From NCBI GenBank assembly GCA_036785705.1, contig JAWUZG010000363.1, positions 124,001-188,000 of the forward strand: DNA of 64,000 bases. Direction: 5' to 3'. The stretch comes from Acanthornis magna. Its lineage: Eukaryota; Chordata; Aves; Passeriformes; Acanthizidae. Every line of letters begins with the position of its first letter. Position 1 is the first letter of the stretch. Both the position numbers and the translations under genes were made by a program. The notes under the pieces are model-generated. The model searched no databases. It was not told the origin of the DNA and was given only the letters and a program-made list of their open reading frames with translations. Positions 47,743 to 62,000 of this stretch are shown in pieces.

Positions 47743-49553
47743 CTGCAAAGGAAACAGCCAGGAAACTGAAAATTAAGCAGATCAAACAGGAGGTCCACAT
47801 ATCGACCATGGTCAACATCCAGGGAGAAAACTTTCACACATCTTTCAGTCTCACACCTTCACAGTGGCAAAAGACTGCAGTATGACCATCTCCTACTTTG
47901 CTGAAAACAGCTGCTAATAGCTCCAGCACCAGAAAATCTAGAGAAAAATTGTTTTCCTAGGAAGCTCCTTTCATCTCTATAGGTCTTGGACACCATTAAG
48001 TCACACTTGTAACTTTGAGGGCATTCTTTATCCGTGGAAGTGCATAACAAAATGGGACACATTACACATATTCTCCAGTCAGCAGCAGGCAAGCACTGGC
48101 TTATGCACAAGCAAGGTGTGCATCGTTTCCCCACAGAAAGCTTCAATTATCTTAATGTGACTACTCATGTTGGAAGCATCTACATCAAACAATCTGTTTA
48201 GTTTATTTAAGATGCGATAAGGAGGCAGTTAGTGCATAGACTCAGTGTGGAAGATACTCTTTGCTTTTTCCTCAGACAAACTCATAAGAATTCACATCAA
48301 TGGAAGCTGAAGCTAACCAAATTCAGGCTAGAAGTTTAATCACTGCAACGTCACACTGAAATGCAGAGGCTTTAGCATTGCCTGACACCTTGAAATCAAA
48401 GCTAGCAAACTGTTAAAGATGTGCTATAACTCAGACACATATTCATGGGCCTGACATAGCAACTGTTGTTGTGGTTTGTTGCCCAATATTATAAAGGTTG
48501 TCACTGAAGATCTTGGCTCTACCTCTGGTCACAGAGCACTTTAATCTATGGCGCTATTCATTTTACCTTCTTTCTGTGTCAAAAGGTAAAATGTATCAGT
48601 CTGTATGTGAACTTAAGTCACCAGCTTAAACATGTAAGGAAGGACGAAAAAGATAGAAACTCTTCACTTTAAGAGATTTTTGCTAGGACAGTTTTAAGTC
48701 TGTTTTACAATGTGAGTGGGTTGTTTTGTTCGGTTGGTCTTTTTAAGAGGAAAATGGCAGTGCTTTTGGATGGCTCCATTCACAAGATCGGAAGAGAAAG
48801 CAAAGAGATCTTCCTCCTCAAAAACATTTAATATAGACTAATAAACTTAAATGAAATTGATGGAAAATACAGATAAATTAAGTAAAAAATAATTACAATA
48901 TATTTCCCACAGACCTGAGGAATGTGAAATAATAGTTACCTGGCTCCAGGTGGCAACAATTTCTATTCCTACAAATATTTTTGACATAGCTCTGTGATAA
49001 TATAGGATGAAATTAAGACCTCTTTTTGAGTGATAGGGCATGGACAAGATATCTTGGAAAATACTTCAAAAAGGCTTTCTAGTTTGATTCATTTGAAAAT
49101 TCTCTTTGTTCAGTTTTATACTGAGGATAAGGTTGTGGCAAGAGTAAAAGCAAGAATAGCATAAGAGCATTTGTAGAAGGAAAGGAGTGTCAAGAGAGAG
49201 CCCTTGAGTGCCCTCTGTCCCAGCTTTCCTCTTCCAACCGGAAAAAGCACCTGAAAAAAAAAGTTGGTGCTTTCATGTTCTCCTAATATTACTTTTCTTG
49301 TCTAGAGCATTTGCTGATAGCAGTCTTCCAAACTCTTTGGAAGAGTTTTTTCTGGAACAGTTTTTCTGGAAATTACTTTCTGAAATAATCTTACTTAAAC
49401 AAATAAAAACCAGCTGTCTTCTCGGGACTAGAAATCATTTGATATACAAACACATGACACTGTAAACAAAGATATACAGGAAAAAGGTTGTGAGCAATAC
49501 ATCAGGCAAAGCACTCAACAAAACCACAAAAACAGAGCCATGAGGAATCTTAC
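47743..49553. other. No confirmed gene
   Basis: I looked on the minus strand for an ectodomain exon upstream of the candidate transmembrane exon and found no convincing one. A hairpin lies at 48559-48593. Confidence 0.4.
48559..48593. other. Perfect 11-bp hairpin with 13-nt loop
   Basis: CATTTTACCTT (48559-48569) pairs exactly with AAGGTAAAATG (48583-48593). Confidence 0.8.
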
Positions 49554-50095
49554 TGTGCTGGTTTTGGCTGCAGTACAGTTGGTTTTCTTCACAGTGGTTC
49601 ATATGGGGCTTAGTTTCAGATTTGTGCTGAACAGGGTGATGATAATACAGAGATGTTTTTGTTACTGCTGAGCAGGGCATACACAGAGCCAAGGTCTTTG
49701 CTGCTTTTCCTACAGCCATGCTGGTGAGGAGGCTGGAGGTGCATGGGAGGAGACACAGCTGGGACAGGTGACCCAAACTGACCAAAGGGAAATGCCAGAC
49801 CATGTGACATCCTGCTCAGGGGAGGGGGGATATAGTAGGAAGAAGGGGAACATCTGAAGTGATGGCTTTTGCCTCCCCAAGTCACTGTTACCTGTGATGG
49901 GGCCCTTGGGAAACACTGAATTAATTCCTTGTTTTCTTGTGTGTTTGACTTTTGCTTTCCCTATTAAACTGTCTTTATCTCAACCCACGAGTTTTCTCAT
50001 TTTTACCCTTCCCATTCTCTCCCCAGTCCCACTGGTGGGGGAGAGAGCGAGCAGCTGCCTGGGGCTCGGCTGCTGGCTGGGGTTAAACCATGACA
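49554..50095 (+). mobile_element. Solo LTR, avian ERV type (about 542 bp)
   Basis: It begins TGTGCTGGTTTTGGCTG and ends GGGGTTAAACCATGACA, both ends of an LTR type I recognise as abundant in songbird genomes. Internal landmarks fit: TTGTGCTGAACAGGGTGATG, a TATA-like GATATAG (49830-49835), a polyadenylation signal ATTAAA (49963-49968) and CTGTCTTTATCTCAACCCACGAG just downstream. No retroviral internal sequence flanks it, so it is a solo LTR. The flanking five bases (CTTAC and GAGGC) do not match, so the target duplication has decayed or the ends are off by a few bases. Confidence 0.88.
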
Positions 50096-53000
50096 GAGGC
50101 TAAGGCAAAGCCTCAGAAACAGGCAGAGGAAGAGAAGGAACTACACTTCCTTCAAGTACTCTCTGTACTCCAAACATTTACAGCCACAGCTTTTCTTAAG
50201 CCAAGCATGCTTTCACTCATTTACTAATTCTCCAGAGAACACTGTCAGGAATTTGCATGATGTTTTAATACACACAATGGCCTGCGGCAAGGATTTCCAC
50301 CGATTAACAACACATGACGTCGAGAGCTGGCTTCTCTGTTTTGTTTTGCATTTATTACCGACAAATTTAAGCATGAATCCTTTACCAGCATCCAATAGCT
50401 GTAACACTCTTAGGAAGGATAAATACCACTGAAATCTAATGTCCTCCTCTCTGCTCAACTAGTTTTGGCTGAATTAGACAACTAATAGCAAAACAATCCA
50501 AATCACTCACCCAAAATGCATCCTGCAGGATCACTGAGGCATCATTCCCTTGCCTAGGGCTTCTCACCTTCCCCTTGACCAGGTATCATGAGCTCCACCA
50601 GCCACAGGGAGCCCACCAGGGCTCAGACAGCTCTTTCAGGGACACTTCTGTCACCTATCAATCCCACCTTTTGGCACCCTTCCTGTGACAATCATAACCT
50701 CTTTCTCAGAGACAAATCCAGTGAATGAGTGTTAGGAATAGCTTCCCTTGTTCTAATAAAACAGTTATACCATAAGTACATTAAAGAGTGGTGGCCACCT
50801 TTGCTCTATTGCCACATGAATCAGGAAGGCAAAATCTGTTCCCACTGACAGATCCTGCTTTGCCTTTTGCCAAGTTTGAATGCTGTGCTGTTCTTTATTT
50901 AACTTTGGTACCTGCAATGTAAACAGATAGACAATTCTGGTTACATATATCTTTTACTGGGTTAGGGAAAATTAGAAGCAGATGGTAGCAATACTAAGTG
51001 TACCTATAAAAAACAAGTATCTGGTTCAGAGCTATCTGAAATCAAGGGAGGAGCTTCCACCAGGAGTCTGAAGGGTTATTGGTGACAGTGGCCAAAGCAT
51101 GCAGCCATGGGTGAACAGCCTGGTGCTCCCCTTAGCACACACAGTGAGCTTCCTCCTGGGTGACGAGCCCTTGCACTTGCACTAATGGCAGGCAGAGAGA
51201 GGGGACACACCCATCCCGGTGCACCTCTGGTGTCTGAGAGGGTTGTGTCCCTGGGGAGGGAGTGTGCTGATGAGTTGTGCAAGTGTAAACTATAGACAGG
51301 ACTGGACTCTTCAGCCTTCACAGAAATCAGCATCCCTTCAGGTGTGGAGCTGGAGAACAGTTTTGCAAATACAGTGAGAAGAAAGCACAAGTGGCTTTCT
51401 TCTCACAATGGCTCCCCAGCTTCTGAGTGACACTGACAAACTTCCACAGCTACACAGCCCAACATAAATAGACTTAAGGAGGCATCCTGGTAACACTTCA
51501 GCAGAAGCCTCCATAAGTTTTGTAATGATTCTACTAACAAAAGTCACTTTGGCTGTCTTTCTCCACTCCCCAGTTAAACCCAATTCCTCACTTTCTGCCA
51601 GCAAAGAAGTAAGACAGACCTTAACAAAACAGAAATGTTCAGAAAGTGCTACATTTCCATCCATCAGAAAGCAAAAGCACAGATAAGGTATGAGTCCCAC
51701 TAAATCAAAACCTACAATTAAAGAAACTGTTGTCTGCACTCCATAACCAAGTTGTGTTTACACAGCAATTTTATCCAGCTTGTCATCTCATCAGCTTTCA
51801 GAACATATATTTCAGAGAACTCATTGCATAGTTACATTATGCTGTCTCCACAATTATTTCCATTTAATAGCAATAATAGGTCATATTATAAAGATTTCAC
51901 TTGTTTTTCTGGCTAATGACTAAGTAAAAATTCTTTATGTAACCCAACATATTAATGTTTAAAAACATTTTGATTGCATCTAGAAAGATTCCAGGAATTC
52001 ATTTGAAAACAATTCTCTGAGCTGCATGCTGCCTTTATGCTTTTGCTAGAATTTATAATCAATTTTAATTAGCATTTACACTTAAGATATAATGTATCAT
52101 AATCCAGTCTCATTCTCTTAAAAATCATTAAAATTAGTGAGAAAAGACAAGCTAATATTTTTTTTTCACTTCATCTAGGAGGGTTTTTTTCAGTTCAGTA
52201 ATAGTATAGGTACATATACTATCCATTCAAAGATGGGAAAATTGATGAAAAGTAATTAACAGCACAAATTAAGTTTTGCTATTACCCTGAAAAAAAATAA
52301 CTATCAGTAGATGCTAATTAGCTGGCAAGTATAAGGAAAGACAGTCTGACAAGGGCATTCAGAACAAAAAGTTCCAAGTTCTATTTAGCACAATTATCCA
52401 ATTTTTATGTGCTGCGTGCTTCTGGCTCCCCTAGTCAAGATCCCTGTTTGAGGACAGAGTGGCTGTTTCTCTCCTCCTCAGCAGAAGATAAAGAAGGACC
52501 AAAGAATATGTGTAATGTCAGTCTTATTTCTCAGTCAAATTCAGCCAGCCATAAGCATAATTCACAATATAAATTAGTGTTGTTGCAAATCATAGTCTGG
52601 GCTTTGTTTCCTTTTCCTCTCACAGATATGAGCTATACATCAGGCTGAATTCTGGGTATCTTCTCCATATGCTAAATCATGCAAACTAGTGCATTTTCTT
52701 TGAGCTTCCTGACACACCTCTACATCTACAGATAAAAAATGCTGCTTCCTCCCGCTCTACCCCCCCACCAAAAAAAGGCAGGCTGTCAGGAGCAGTGGGT
52801 CTCATCATTTCTATGCATTATCTAAGGGACAGCAACCAATGCGGCAAGGGGATGTTCTGTGCTCTCCCTACAAGGAAGGGAACAAAAGCAAGACACTGGT
52901 TCGAAGGTCTTTGAGAGCTTTCTAATCCTCAAAGGAATGACAGGATTCAACCATTTAAAAAAACCCCAAAAAACAAAAAACAGCTAAGTCCGAGGGAAGG

Positions 53001-56000
53001 GGTATGAGCTGATGTGCCATGCCTTCCGTTTGAATTTGCCACAGCTGCTTTCCAGTACATATGGAAGAACTGGGTAAACACATGAATAGTTTCTTCAGTA
53101 ATTTACTTAAATAAAATAGATAATTAGTTTAAATGCTAAAAGAGGAAAGAAAACACTGGGCCACTTCTATCCTCCTATAGTCCCATATTCCCAAAATTGT
53201 GAGGACACAAATGCCGCCAGTGTAGCTGCCAAGACACAACTGAGGGGTAATGGTATCTTCTGAACTTCAGGAGCAAAAGGCAAGAGCAAACACAGGCAAC
53301 ACAATCTCAAAATCTCCTACTGACAGGAGGCAAAAAGCCACATTTCCTACAGGGTCCTTCCTTGTTTATGTCTAGGAGGTTGTCTGAGACTAAAGACTAC
53401 TACCTACTACCTTCCCTGTCACTTTTAAAATGTTATATGTCTTTCTTTTCTTCCCCTCATGTATTTTTTTCTTTTTTTTTTCCAATAAATTACATATGTT
53501 GGTAATAGAAAACACAAGCTACACAATGTGAATTCCCAAATCCTCGGAATTAATTAGTACTTCACTGAAACGCCATTTAAGAAAAATGGACTTTTATTAC
53601 TACGACTAATCAGAGCAATGCTGTTTACAGTAAGGGTATGTTGTGGATGCCTCTAAACTGCTTTTGCAATATAGAAGAAAAATTGGCAGCAAATGACATA
53701 TATTGGCTTGCATTCATGCTGTTCCAGGTTGGTTATATTTACATTGCTCTGTAGAAAGCAGGCCCTGGTGGATATGTGGAAAAGATGTCAATATATCTGT
53801 GTTCAGTAGCCAGGGCTTCCTCTAAAAGGGAACAAGTTGTTTTTGTGCCAAGAGGAGGCAAGAAGATAACTGACACTGGGCAATCACAGAGCTGGGGCCA
53901 CAGTGCAAAACAGAGAGCGAGACAAACAAGAGCACAAACATATCCATGAAATGTATGTCACACACTCACACATGTAAATCACTTTAGAAGATTTTGGAAG
54001 GACATCAATAACTTCAAAAATAATTAGTAACCGAATCACTGTGTGGGCGTTTACCGCTGCAGCACACAGTATCGAGGGTCATGGTAAGGGACTTAGAGTG
54101 ATATGGAGCTTTTCCATCTGCTTTCCTTTTGCTTACTTTCTACAACAGAAATATTTGATGCAGACTGAGTTTTGCTGTCCTTTCTCCATGTGCCCCTGCA
54201 GTTCTGTGGGTCTTATATCCAGAGGTAGAAAAGAAAACCAACAGAAATCATTGAGCCAATGATACACAGCAGGAATATGAACAGCATCACATTAGGTAAA
54301 ACAATTACTTCTTTTTTGGTTGGTTTTAAATCAGCAGCATTTCACTGTGCCTCTTTTTACTTAATATTTTTCCATAGGAGGTTTTATTTGTTGTGATTTA
54401 AATGCTTTAATTCTTCACAATATTTAAGGTATTTTATACAACACAAACATCTCTCTGAAACATTCCTGCTCTTTGTTTAAGTTCAGAGAATTTAAGAATC
54501 AGTCGAGCAGTTGACAAGACTGCTCTCACCAAGTAAACCAGCAACAATCCTGTTCTCACAGGACCACTATTTAAACTGATGTTTATTTTGGCACTGGTAG
54601 TTATGGTATGTCTCTGTTAACATAACTGTGATCAATAAATGGACAACAAAGTTCTTTCGCAGGAGCCATCCATCTGTTACTTGCTGTTAAGGTATTGATT
54701 TGTATTCTGCATGTGCAGCCACATTACCACACAACATACATAATACAAGGATGCAATTACTGAAACTAGGAGCTAAACCTTCATTTGTCTCATAGGTGGG
54801 GCAAATAAAAATAATGGACTCGTGACATTCATACACAAGCAACATTATTATTTCCAGTTCTCCATTTTGATGCCAAGGAAAATACATCCACACAAAACAC
54901 ACCTCGCAGTATCTTGAGAACAATAAAAGGTTTCAAAAGTTATGGTATTGTAATAACTCCCCTTTCAGAAAGCTGATTAGAGAATCTTAATAGCAAGTCC
55001 AGAATTTCAACAACAACAAATCCTCTGCCTCATTTAATGAGATCACTTAATGAAGAGCGCTCAATTACAGTTTTATGAAGACATCGTCACGTCCCTTTAA
55101 TTGCTCTTTCCTATTCTAATTAACCTCTTGAATGCCAATCTAACTTTCTTTCTGGCATGCCCATGACTGTGCCTTTTAAGTGCCATCCAGCTGCTGACAG
55201 CAGTAGCAGGACGTACAGCATACACCCTCCACATGGTGTGAGATCCCTGTGACAAACACACTTCAGATGGCACAGTGTGGGCACCTGCACAGGCCAGCCC
55301 TGGCTCTGCTGAGCTACCACACACACACACAGCTTGGTGAACACCTGTGTGCTTTGCTCTTTGCTCTCAGCAGACTTTTGTAATTGAACTATTAAATGGA
55401 AAGAGTAACAATTCATCACATTAATTAACATATTTTCAAAATCAGTTAGTAACAGGAAGATTCACCAAAGATTGTGCACTTTTCTCTTTCCCACAGTGAA
55501 CTGAAAGTCCTTTCCATTTGACTGAATGCTGATAAATTCTGCAGCCTTTTGCCACTACCAAAGATGACCCTTATCCCAAGCTGCCTTTCAGGGATTTTAG
55601 CTAATATGTGTGAGGAAGTACTGCAAATCATTCCATACTGGGGAGACAGGATGTATTTTTTTTAAAAAGGCAAAAATATTATGATAGTTAGGATACAAAT
55701 AGAAATGCTGAGGTAGACGTCAGCAAATCTGGATAACTTACAGAATAACAAGTATAAAGCATTTGTTAATATTTGTTTTCTTCTTTGCAAGATAAACTAC
55801 AACAAGTTTAAACTACTACTCTACAACACTGTCTTTCTCTGCACTATAACACAGAAATATTGCAGCAGACATGAAAATGATATGCAGTATATATGCAGTA
55901 TATCTGTTCCTTTAGTCCCCACTTGAGGCAGGGCAAAGAATGCACCGACATGAGAAAATAATTTAGTAAAGGGAACTTGCTTCATAACAGAGAGAGACTA

Positions 56001-59000
56001 AAACATTTGCACTATAATGAGCAAATTGCCCTAAGCAATCCTGGATTAAGCTACATAAAATCAAGGAGAAGAATAAAGACAGAAAATTAGGAAATCTCTG
56101 CATAGGCAGAGGAGCGAAGTAGTCAGGAGGATATAAACAGTCTTGCTGCATATTTAGCTCTTCACATGCCTTCTCTGTTTCTTGTCAAGTGCTCCCATAG
56201 CAGGAAGATCTCTGTACTCATAAACACACCACTGACCATAGCTTATCTTCTCGGCAATCAGACTGCCTTGAACTCAGAGTTAAATTTCTCTAGAAGAAAG
56301 TTTACAGGCCACTACATCTCCCTCACATTATCTACCATTTGCGGACAGCTATTTTTTTAAGAGTATATTATCAGTAAGTTACAAAACCAAAGAAAGTAAA
56401 AGGGATGACTGAAAAACACAGTAATTTCCTGAAATCTCATTAAAAAACTCGATGTGTTTTAAAGAGAAGCTACAAAACAGGGTGAAGTCTTAGCTGTAAG
56501 TCAACCAGAAACAAGGATCAGGCTTCAATGTCATGTGTCAGTCAATCGTGGGAAGATCAGCTTTCTCAAATATTGCTTTTGGCCCACCAGAATTTAACTG
56601 CATTTAGAGTATCAATTGCCGTAAGTAATCAATAAACCAGTTTCCTGAAACAGCAGTTGGACTGCTTATTTTGTTGTTATGTTCTTGTTTACCCCAAAGA
56701 TGGACATTTCTCATATGGGAAGCCTCACCAAGCACCTCCTCACTGAGCAAGTTTGTTTTCAAAATCAGCCTCTATCAAAGAATGTTCTTGCAGCTCTTAT
56801 GCCTAAATGAAGATGTCAGCAGTGTCCATTGTCCACCCCCATTGCCTTCTTATCAATAAACCATTGCCAGACCACACTTCTGACCGTCCGTAACTCTTCC
56901 AAGCACGGCTGTCAGTGGAAGTGGCCCTGGCTGCACTGACAAGAAACACACCCCGGATACAAACGGTGGGCTGGATCTAATGGTGGCTTTTTTATACTCC
57001 CAGGTGTTTGGAGGGGAGGAGGGTCAGAGTCAGGCAAAAGCAGTGCCTAAGAGCAGTGCAGAGGCTACAGGGAACTGGGAGTACAACAAAAGGATAAATG
57101 CAACAGTACAAAGATAGTACCTGCTTGAACATGGGTGCATCTCTCAGACCTTAACATTTAAAGGCAGACTATTGCTGAAATAGTTGCTGCCCCTAAGACT
57201 GAGAGGAACTGCATATCAGAGAGCCCCAGAGCCCTCAGTCATGTGATCAGTTTCTTCCAACTAAATTAAAATTCTCCAGGACACATAGCTCAGGATAAGT
57301 TGTGAAGAAACCTACTCCCTCTCCTCACAACTTTTATTTTTGAGGCCATGCTGAGTGCTATAGACAAATATAATTGATTTAAAACAGCAGAAACACCTTC
57401 CTAGTCTCTACGCTAGACTTTGCAGAAACAGCTTTTACTTTTATTCCCTTAAAATAGAAGCTAACAACATATGGGCATTTTGTAATATAGGGAATAATGC
57501 AACAGACTTAAAAATGGACTGACTGCATAGAACCCACACAAATTACAGCTGCTATCAGAAAGCAAGTACGCTGTGTAGGCATAGAAAATTTTTCATCTCA
57601 TAATATCTTTATCATAATGAATATAATATTCCTTTGTTTCTGCTATAAAATGGTCTCATTAAAATCCAGACCAACTATTTATGAGAACAAGTCCATCTTT
57701 CCCATGACTCCTGGCATTTCAGTTCCTGATTTGCTGCTTTAAATATCTTTGTTTTAAAGTTTTATTAATTTCAGAGAATCACTGTATATCTTACCAAATC
57801 ACTGACTTCTGTGACATATATTTACACCTGAACGATGAATCAAGACTTCTCCTCTTCAAGAAGAGAGGGCTTAGCTATATCATTGGTTTATTGTAACAGG
57901 TTATTATTCTAATGCTTTTAATGCTCTGAGAGTCTTAATAATAGATGCAATTCCCAGCAGAGCTTTGCTTTTTTCTTCTACCGTCATTTAAGAATCCTAT
58001 CTAGAAACATAATTTATTTTTCTCACACAGAAATAAACAGGCTGATCCTGATACATGGAAAAATCATGTATAATTATTGCTGTGATTAAGGAGTCAATAT
58101 GTCATGGCTACCTTTTAAGAAATGTATTGTCTCTTCAGTGAAATAAAAACCATGATCATTCTAAACACCCTAAAGAAACTGCGGGGGGAGGAGTTGAGCC
58201 TGTTTTGAAAGTGCAGAAGTCATCTATATACTGACACATACATTAATGAATGCAAACCCAAATATTTTCAGACTTCAGAGAAATCTTCTTCATTTCTTTC
58301 ATGCAAAGTTAAGATAGAAAAAGATGATCTTTTTCATGCAAAGTTAGGACAGAAAAATCTGAATCTTGTGCAAAGTTTGATATTGAATGTGTTTAACTTC
58401 ACATAAATGCAGCACTTGGTTTTAAGTGTGCAGTTTCACAGCTCAGCAAGATTTCTTTGCTCTTAGTGACAGCGGAAAACAATGGATGTCACACTATACC
58501 AAAACTTTCAGGTTTAAGACAATGCTCTGCCAACTTCCAAACTACATTAGAACAATCCACAGAGACATTTGAAGAAGGAAATATGGAAAACCAGAATGAA
58601 ACCGGGCAAATAGCACACAGAACCAAAAATCATGCCAAAGCATTCAAATAATGAACTTCTAGTATCTCCTCTGTATTGGAGAGGTAGACTGGATTGAATG
58701 TTCATCCCTATATTATATTTCACAATCATGAACTTGGGTAGGGGCCATGCAAAAAATTTTAAAAGTTTCAGTAAAACTTTATAAAATGCCTTTTAAGACT
58801 TTCTATAAACTCTCCCAGGACAAACCCAGATGCCTTTCACCTGCTGCCCCAGTGTAAAAAACTCAGTGGAAGGCATGCAAACCTCACCAGAAAGTCTGGG
58901 CACTTGGTCACAGTGTTATTCTAAGATAGATGGAAATTTGAAAGCTACTTGTCTCCACTTTTTCCTCCAATCCTAAAATGTCAGCAGGATTTATGAAGGA

Positions 59001-62000
59001 AACATTACTTAATAAAGGAAGACTTGCTTCTTTTCAAACTTTTATGGAAATGACATTGCAAAACATATTTAGCATCCAACCATGAACAATGAGTTCAACG
59101 TCAAATAACCATAGTGCGTGGCACAATTTACACTTACAAAGCCTTCAAGTTCTTCCAGAACAGCAGCAGTGCAGGGAAGATTCTCATCTGTAATTTCAGA
59201 AATTAATCCAATGCATCAAGCCTACACCACTCACTCCCTTGAAAGATGCTCTTAACAAACTGAATTGCTTGCTTTTATTGTGACCTGACAGAAATTGAAG
59301 CATTTTGTTTAGATTTCCCCAAAATAAATCCAAATATTTCAGCAAAAGCAGGTGGGTTCCCACGTGATAACTTGATTTTAATGGAATTTCCTTTTTCTTT
59401 GTAGATATACTGGGAGAAGGTTGAAAATAAAATACAAATTTCACAATCACTGGAAGTGTAAAAGCTGACTGGATAATTCACTCAGTTATTATTTTAAGAA
59501 ACAATATTGATGAATGGGAACCCAAGTCTAAAAATTAACAATGCATGTAAGAAAACAACAAAAATGCTGCTCTTTTCAGTAATGCAAATATGAAGTAATG
59601 CATGCATACAACTAAAAGGAACAGAAACTGCTCCCTCAGCAAGACGCGTTGCATATGAGAGGGAGGGCTCAGGTTAAGCTTGGTTCCAGAATTCTGCTCT
59701 CTCTTGGGCTTACATAAGGGACAAAAGTAAGATATCAACAAGCAACGCCATTTCTCCTAACTCAGCCACAATAAACAGAGAAAGGGGGTGGCAGCCCTGA
59801 CTGTGATCTTGCCAAGTCATATCCAAAGGACTCTAGGAGAAGTTGAGTGTTTGCATGATCGTCCCAATAATTTAAAATTAAAAAAAAAAATAAATTGTAA
59901 AGCTCATATGCTAGCACCTTGGGCATCTTCTGGCATATCTTCTTTCTCACTCATGTTTTGTCTGAAGTAAATTCTATTTAATCTTGTCGTAAAAATAACA
60001 GGAATTTAAAGCACAATGTTTATTTGCAAGTACTTTTGGTAGCACTAAATTCCAGAGGCTTTTCTCTGGGACATGGCTTTTCCTCGAGGCACCTGTTGGT
60101 AGAGGGGGAAGCAAATGTCAAGCATACCTGCAGGCACTTCATGCAGGATCCTGGCAGGCATTCTGCTACCAATCCAGCCGACTACAGTAGCTCCCATGAC
60201 TGGGTACACCTTCCTCTGAAATACTTGCTTGCAATTTTGTTCCCCTGCCAACTTGTTAAAAAAACATCCAAAGCTAATCAAATGTTTTTGTTTGGTTTTG
60301 GCTGCTTCCTTATCAAAACTTTACAAAACTTTAATCTCAGCCTCATGAGCCCTGCAGCTGTAAATTAATTGAATAAAATTTACAAACATTATGCATTGAT
60401 AAAGCACTTCCAAGACTTTTCCCTATTCAGTTGACTTAGCTGCTTGGCATGACAGGTTTGCTTGACATGAGTTCAGAGCCTCTGGAAACCTTCCTAATCC
60501 CACTCTCCAGGCCTTGTGCCTATTCATGGAACCATGTCAACCCAACTCCAGAAAATTAATAAATCTTAAATGATTTTAAGCCCTCAGAATCACCCCTTGG
60601 TACACATTCCACCTTTATATTGCAGGCATCTTGTTGCACAGAACAACTCTTATTTGAAAGACCTAAGAAGAAGCCAGTCTAGTCCCCAAAGTTATTAACA
60701 TTTAATAAAATATCTCACTTAAGATTATTGTGGGTTGAAGCATAATTTCATTTGCTACCATCATTCTGAAGTCATCTGTTTATCTTTCAGTGCAATATTT
60801 CGATATCAGTGTTCAAACTAAATATTTTCAATGGAATCACTGGATGATTCCTTTTATACTAAAGAACAAAAAATCTCTTCTGTCCATATAGCAATCCATA
60901 AAGACCCTCATCCTCCCCATTTCAGCTAATATTTTTGATTAGACCACAAAGCACAACTATTCTGACACATTATACTGGTACCAAAATAAGATGATTTCTT
61001 ACATTCTCTGCAGGAGTAGAAGTAAAAACTATACATATTTTATGAAATATTGGGCTGCATGGTAAAGGAGTTTTCTTAAATATTTATCTGTTTAGTATTT
61101 TTAAACCAACTTTTAAATAATAATCTGTTGGAACTACAATAGTCTTTATGCTTAAAATAAAAATGAAAGTCCAAGCAACATCTCTGAGTCATACTTATTG
61201 GAGCTCACAGGCAAAGCACATGGAAGCAAATATCCAGGCTGTAAAGAAGTTTTTACATAAAGACATGAAATAAAATGGAGGTCTATATTGACCTATAATA
61301 CATATGTAAATAGCTCAGTGAAGTTTTGATAGGGATTAATTAATCCAAATAACTTTATATCATCCCAAGATTCCTTTAATTTCTATTTGTGTGGGCATTT
61401 AACTAAAAAAACCATGATGCTAAAATGATTACAAAACCCACAAGTAGTACTCTTTTAAGAGTCAAAAAGTTTGTGAAAAGTATTGGGTGCTTAAGGAAGG
61501 GAGGACCAGCTGTTGCCAATACTGATATATCAGAAGAAAGTTTCAAAAAACTTCATGCATGCAACAAAAGAGTGTGATTCAAAACAAAGTCCATAACATA
61601 AAATACTGGAATCTGTTCAGTCATGTAAGAGATGGAGAGAATACAAAATGTTGTTCATGTTTTGGCAGACTGATCATTTTAACAGAATCAGATCATCATT
61701 TGCATCAGACCCCTAAATCTACAGATGTGATGATGTCATGAAACTCCAAGAAAAATGTGTAAATATATTTCAGAAGTCAGATCAGAGCTATTGAATGACA
61801 CAAAGAAACATGGAAGAACAATGTTTTTTAGCTCATCTTACACATAATTCAGTCAAGCGCTACAACTGGCTAATATTTCGTGGGCAATATTTAAGCAATA
61901 AAAACCAAAGTAAATTGGGGACCAAAAGAAAAAGCATTTTCAAAGGCATAGAATACTTTCAGTGCCCTTTCCCCACATCAGGAAAACAGAATCTGGGCAC

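Noticed and set aside
49554..50095. Target-site duplication around the solo LTR
   Set aside because: CTTAC on the left and GAGGC on the right do not match; GAGGC matching the other LTR's duplication is coincidence.
52896..52910. GGTTCGA resembling a tRNA B box
   Set aside because: No matching A box, acceptor stem or anticodon arm around it.
59270..59420. Minus-strand exon-like block with TTCTCCCAG acceptor and CAG/GTCACA
   Set aside because: Donor is weak, two frames are open equally, and no phase link to the other candidates was found.
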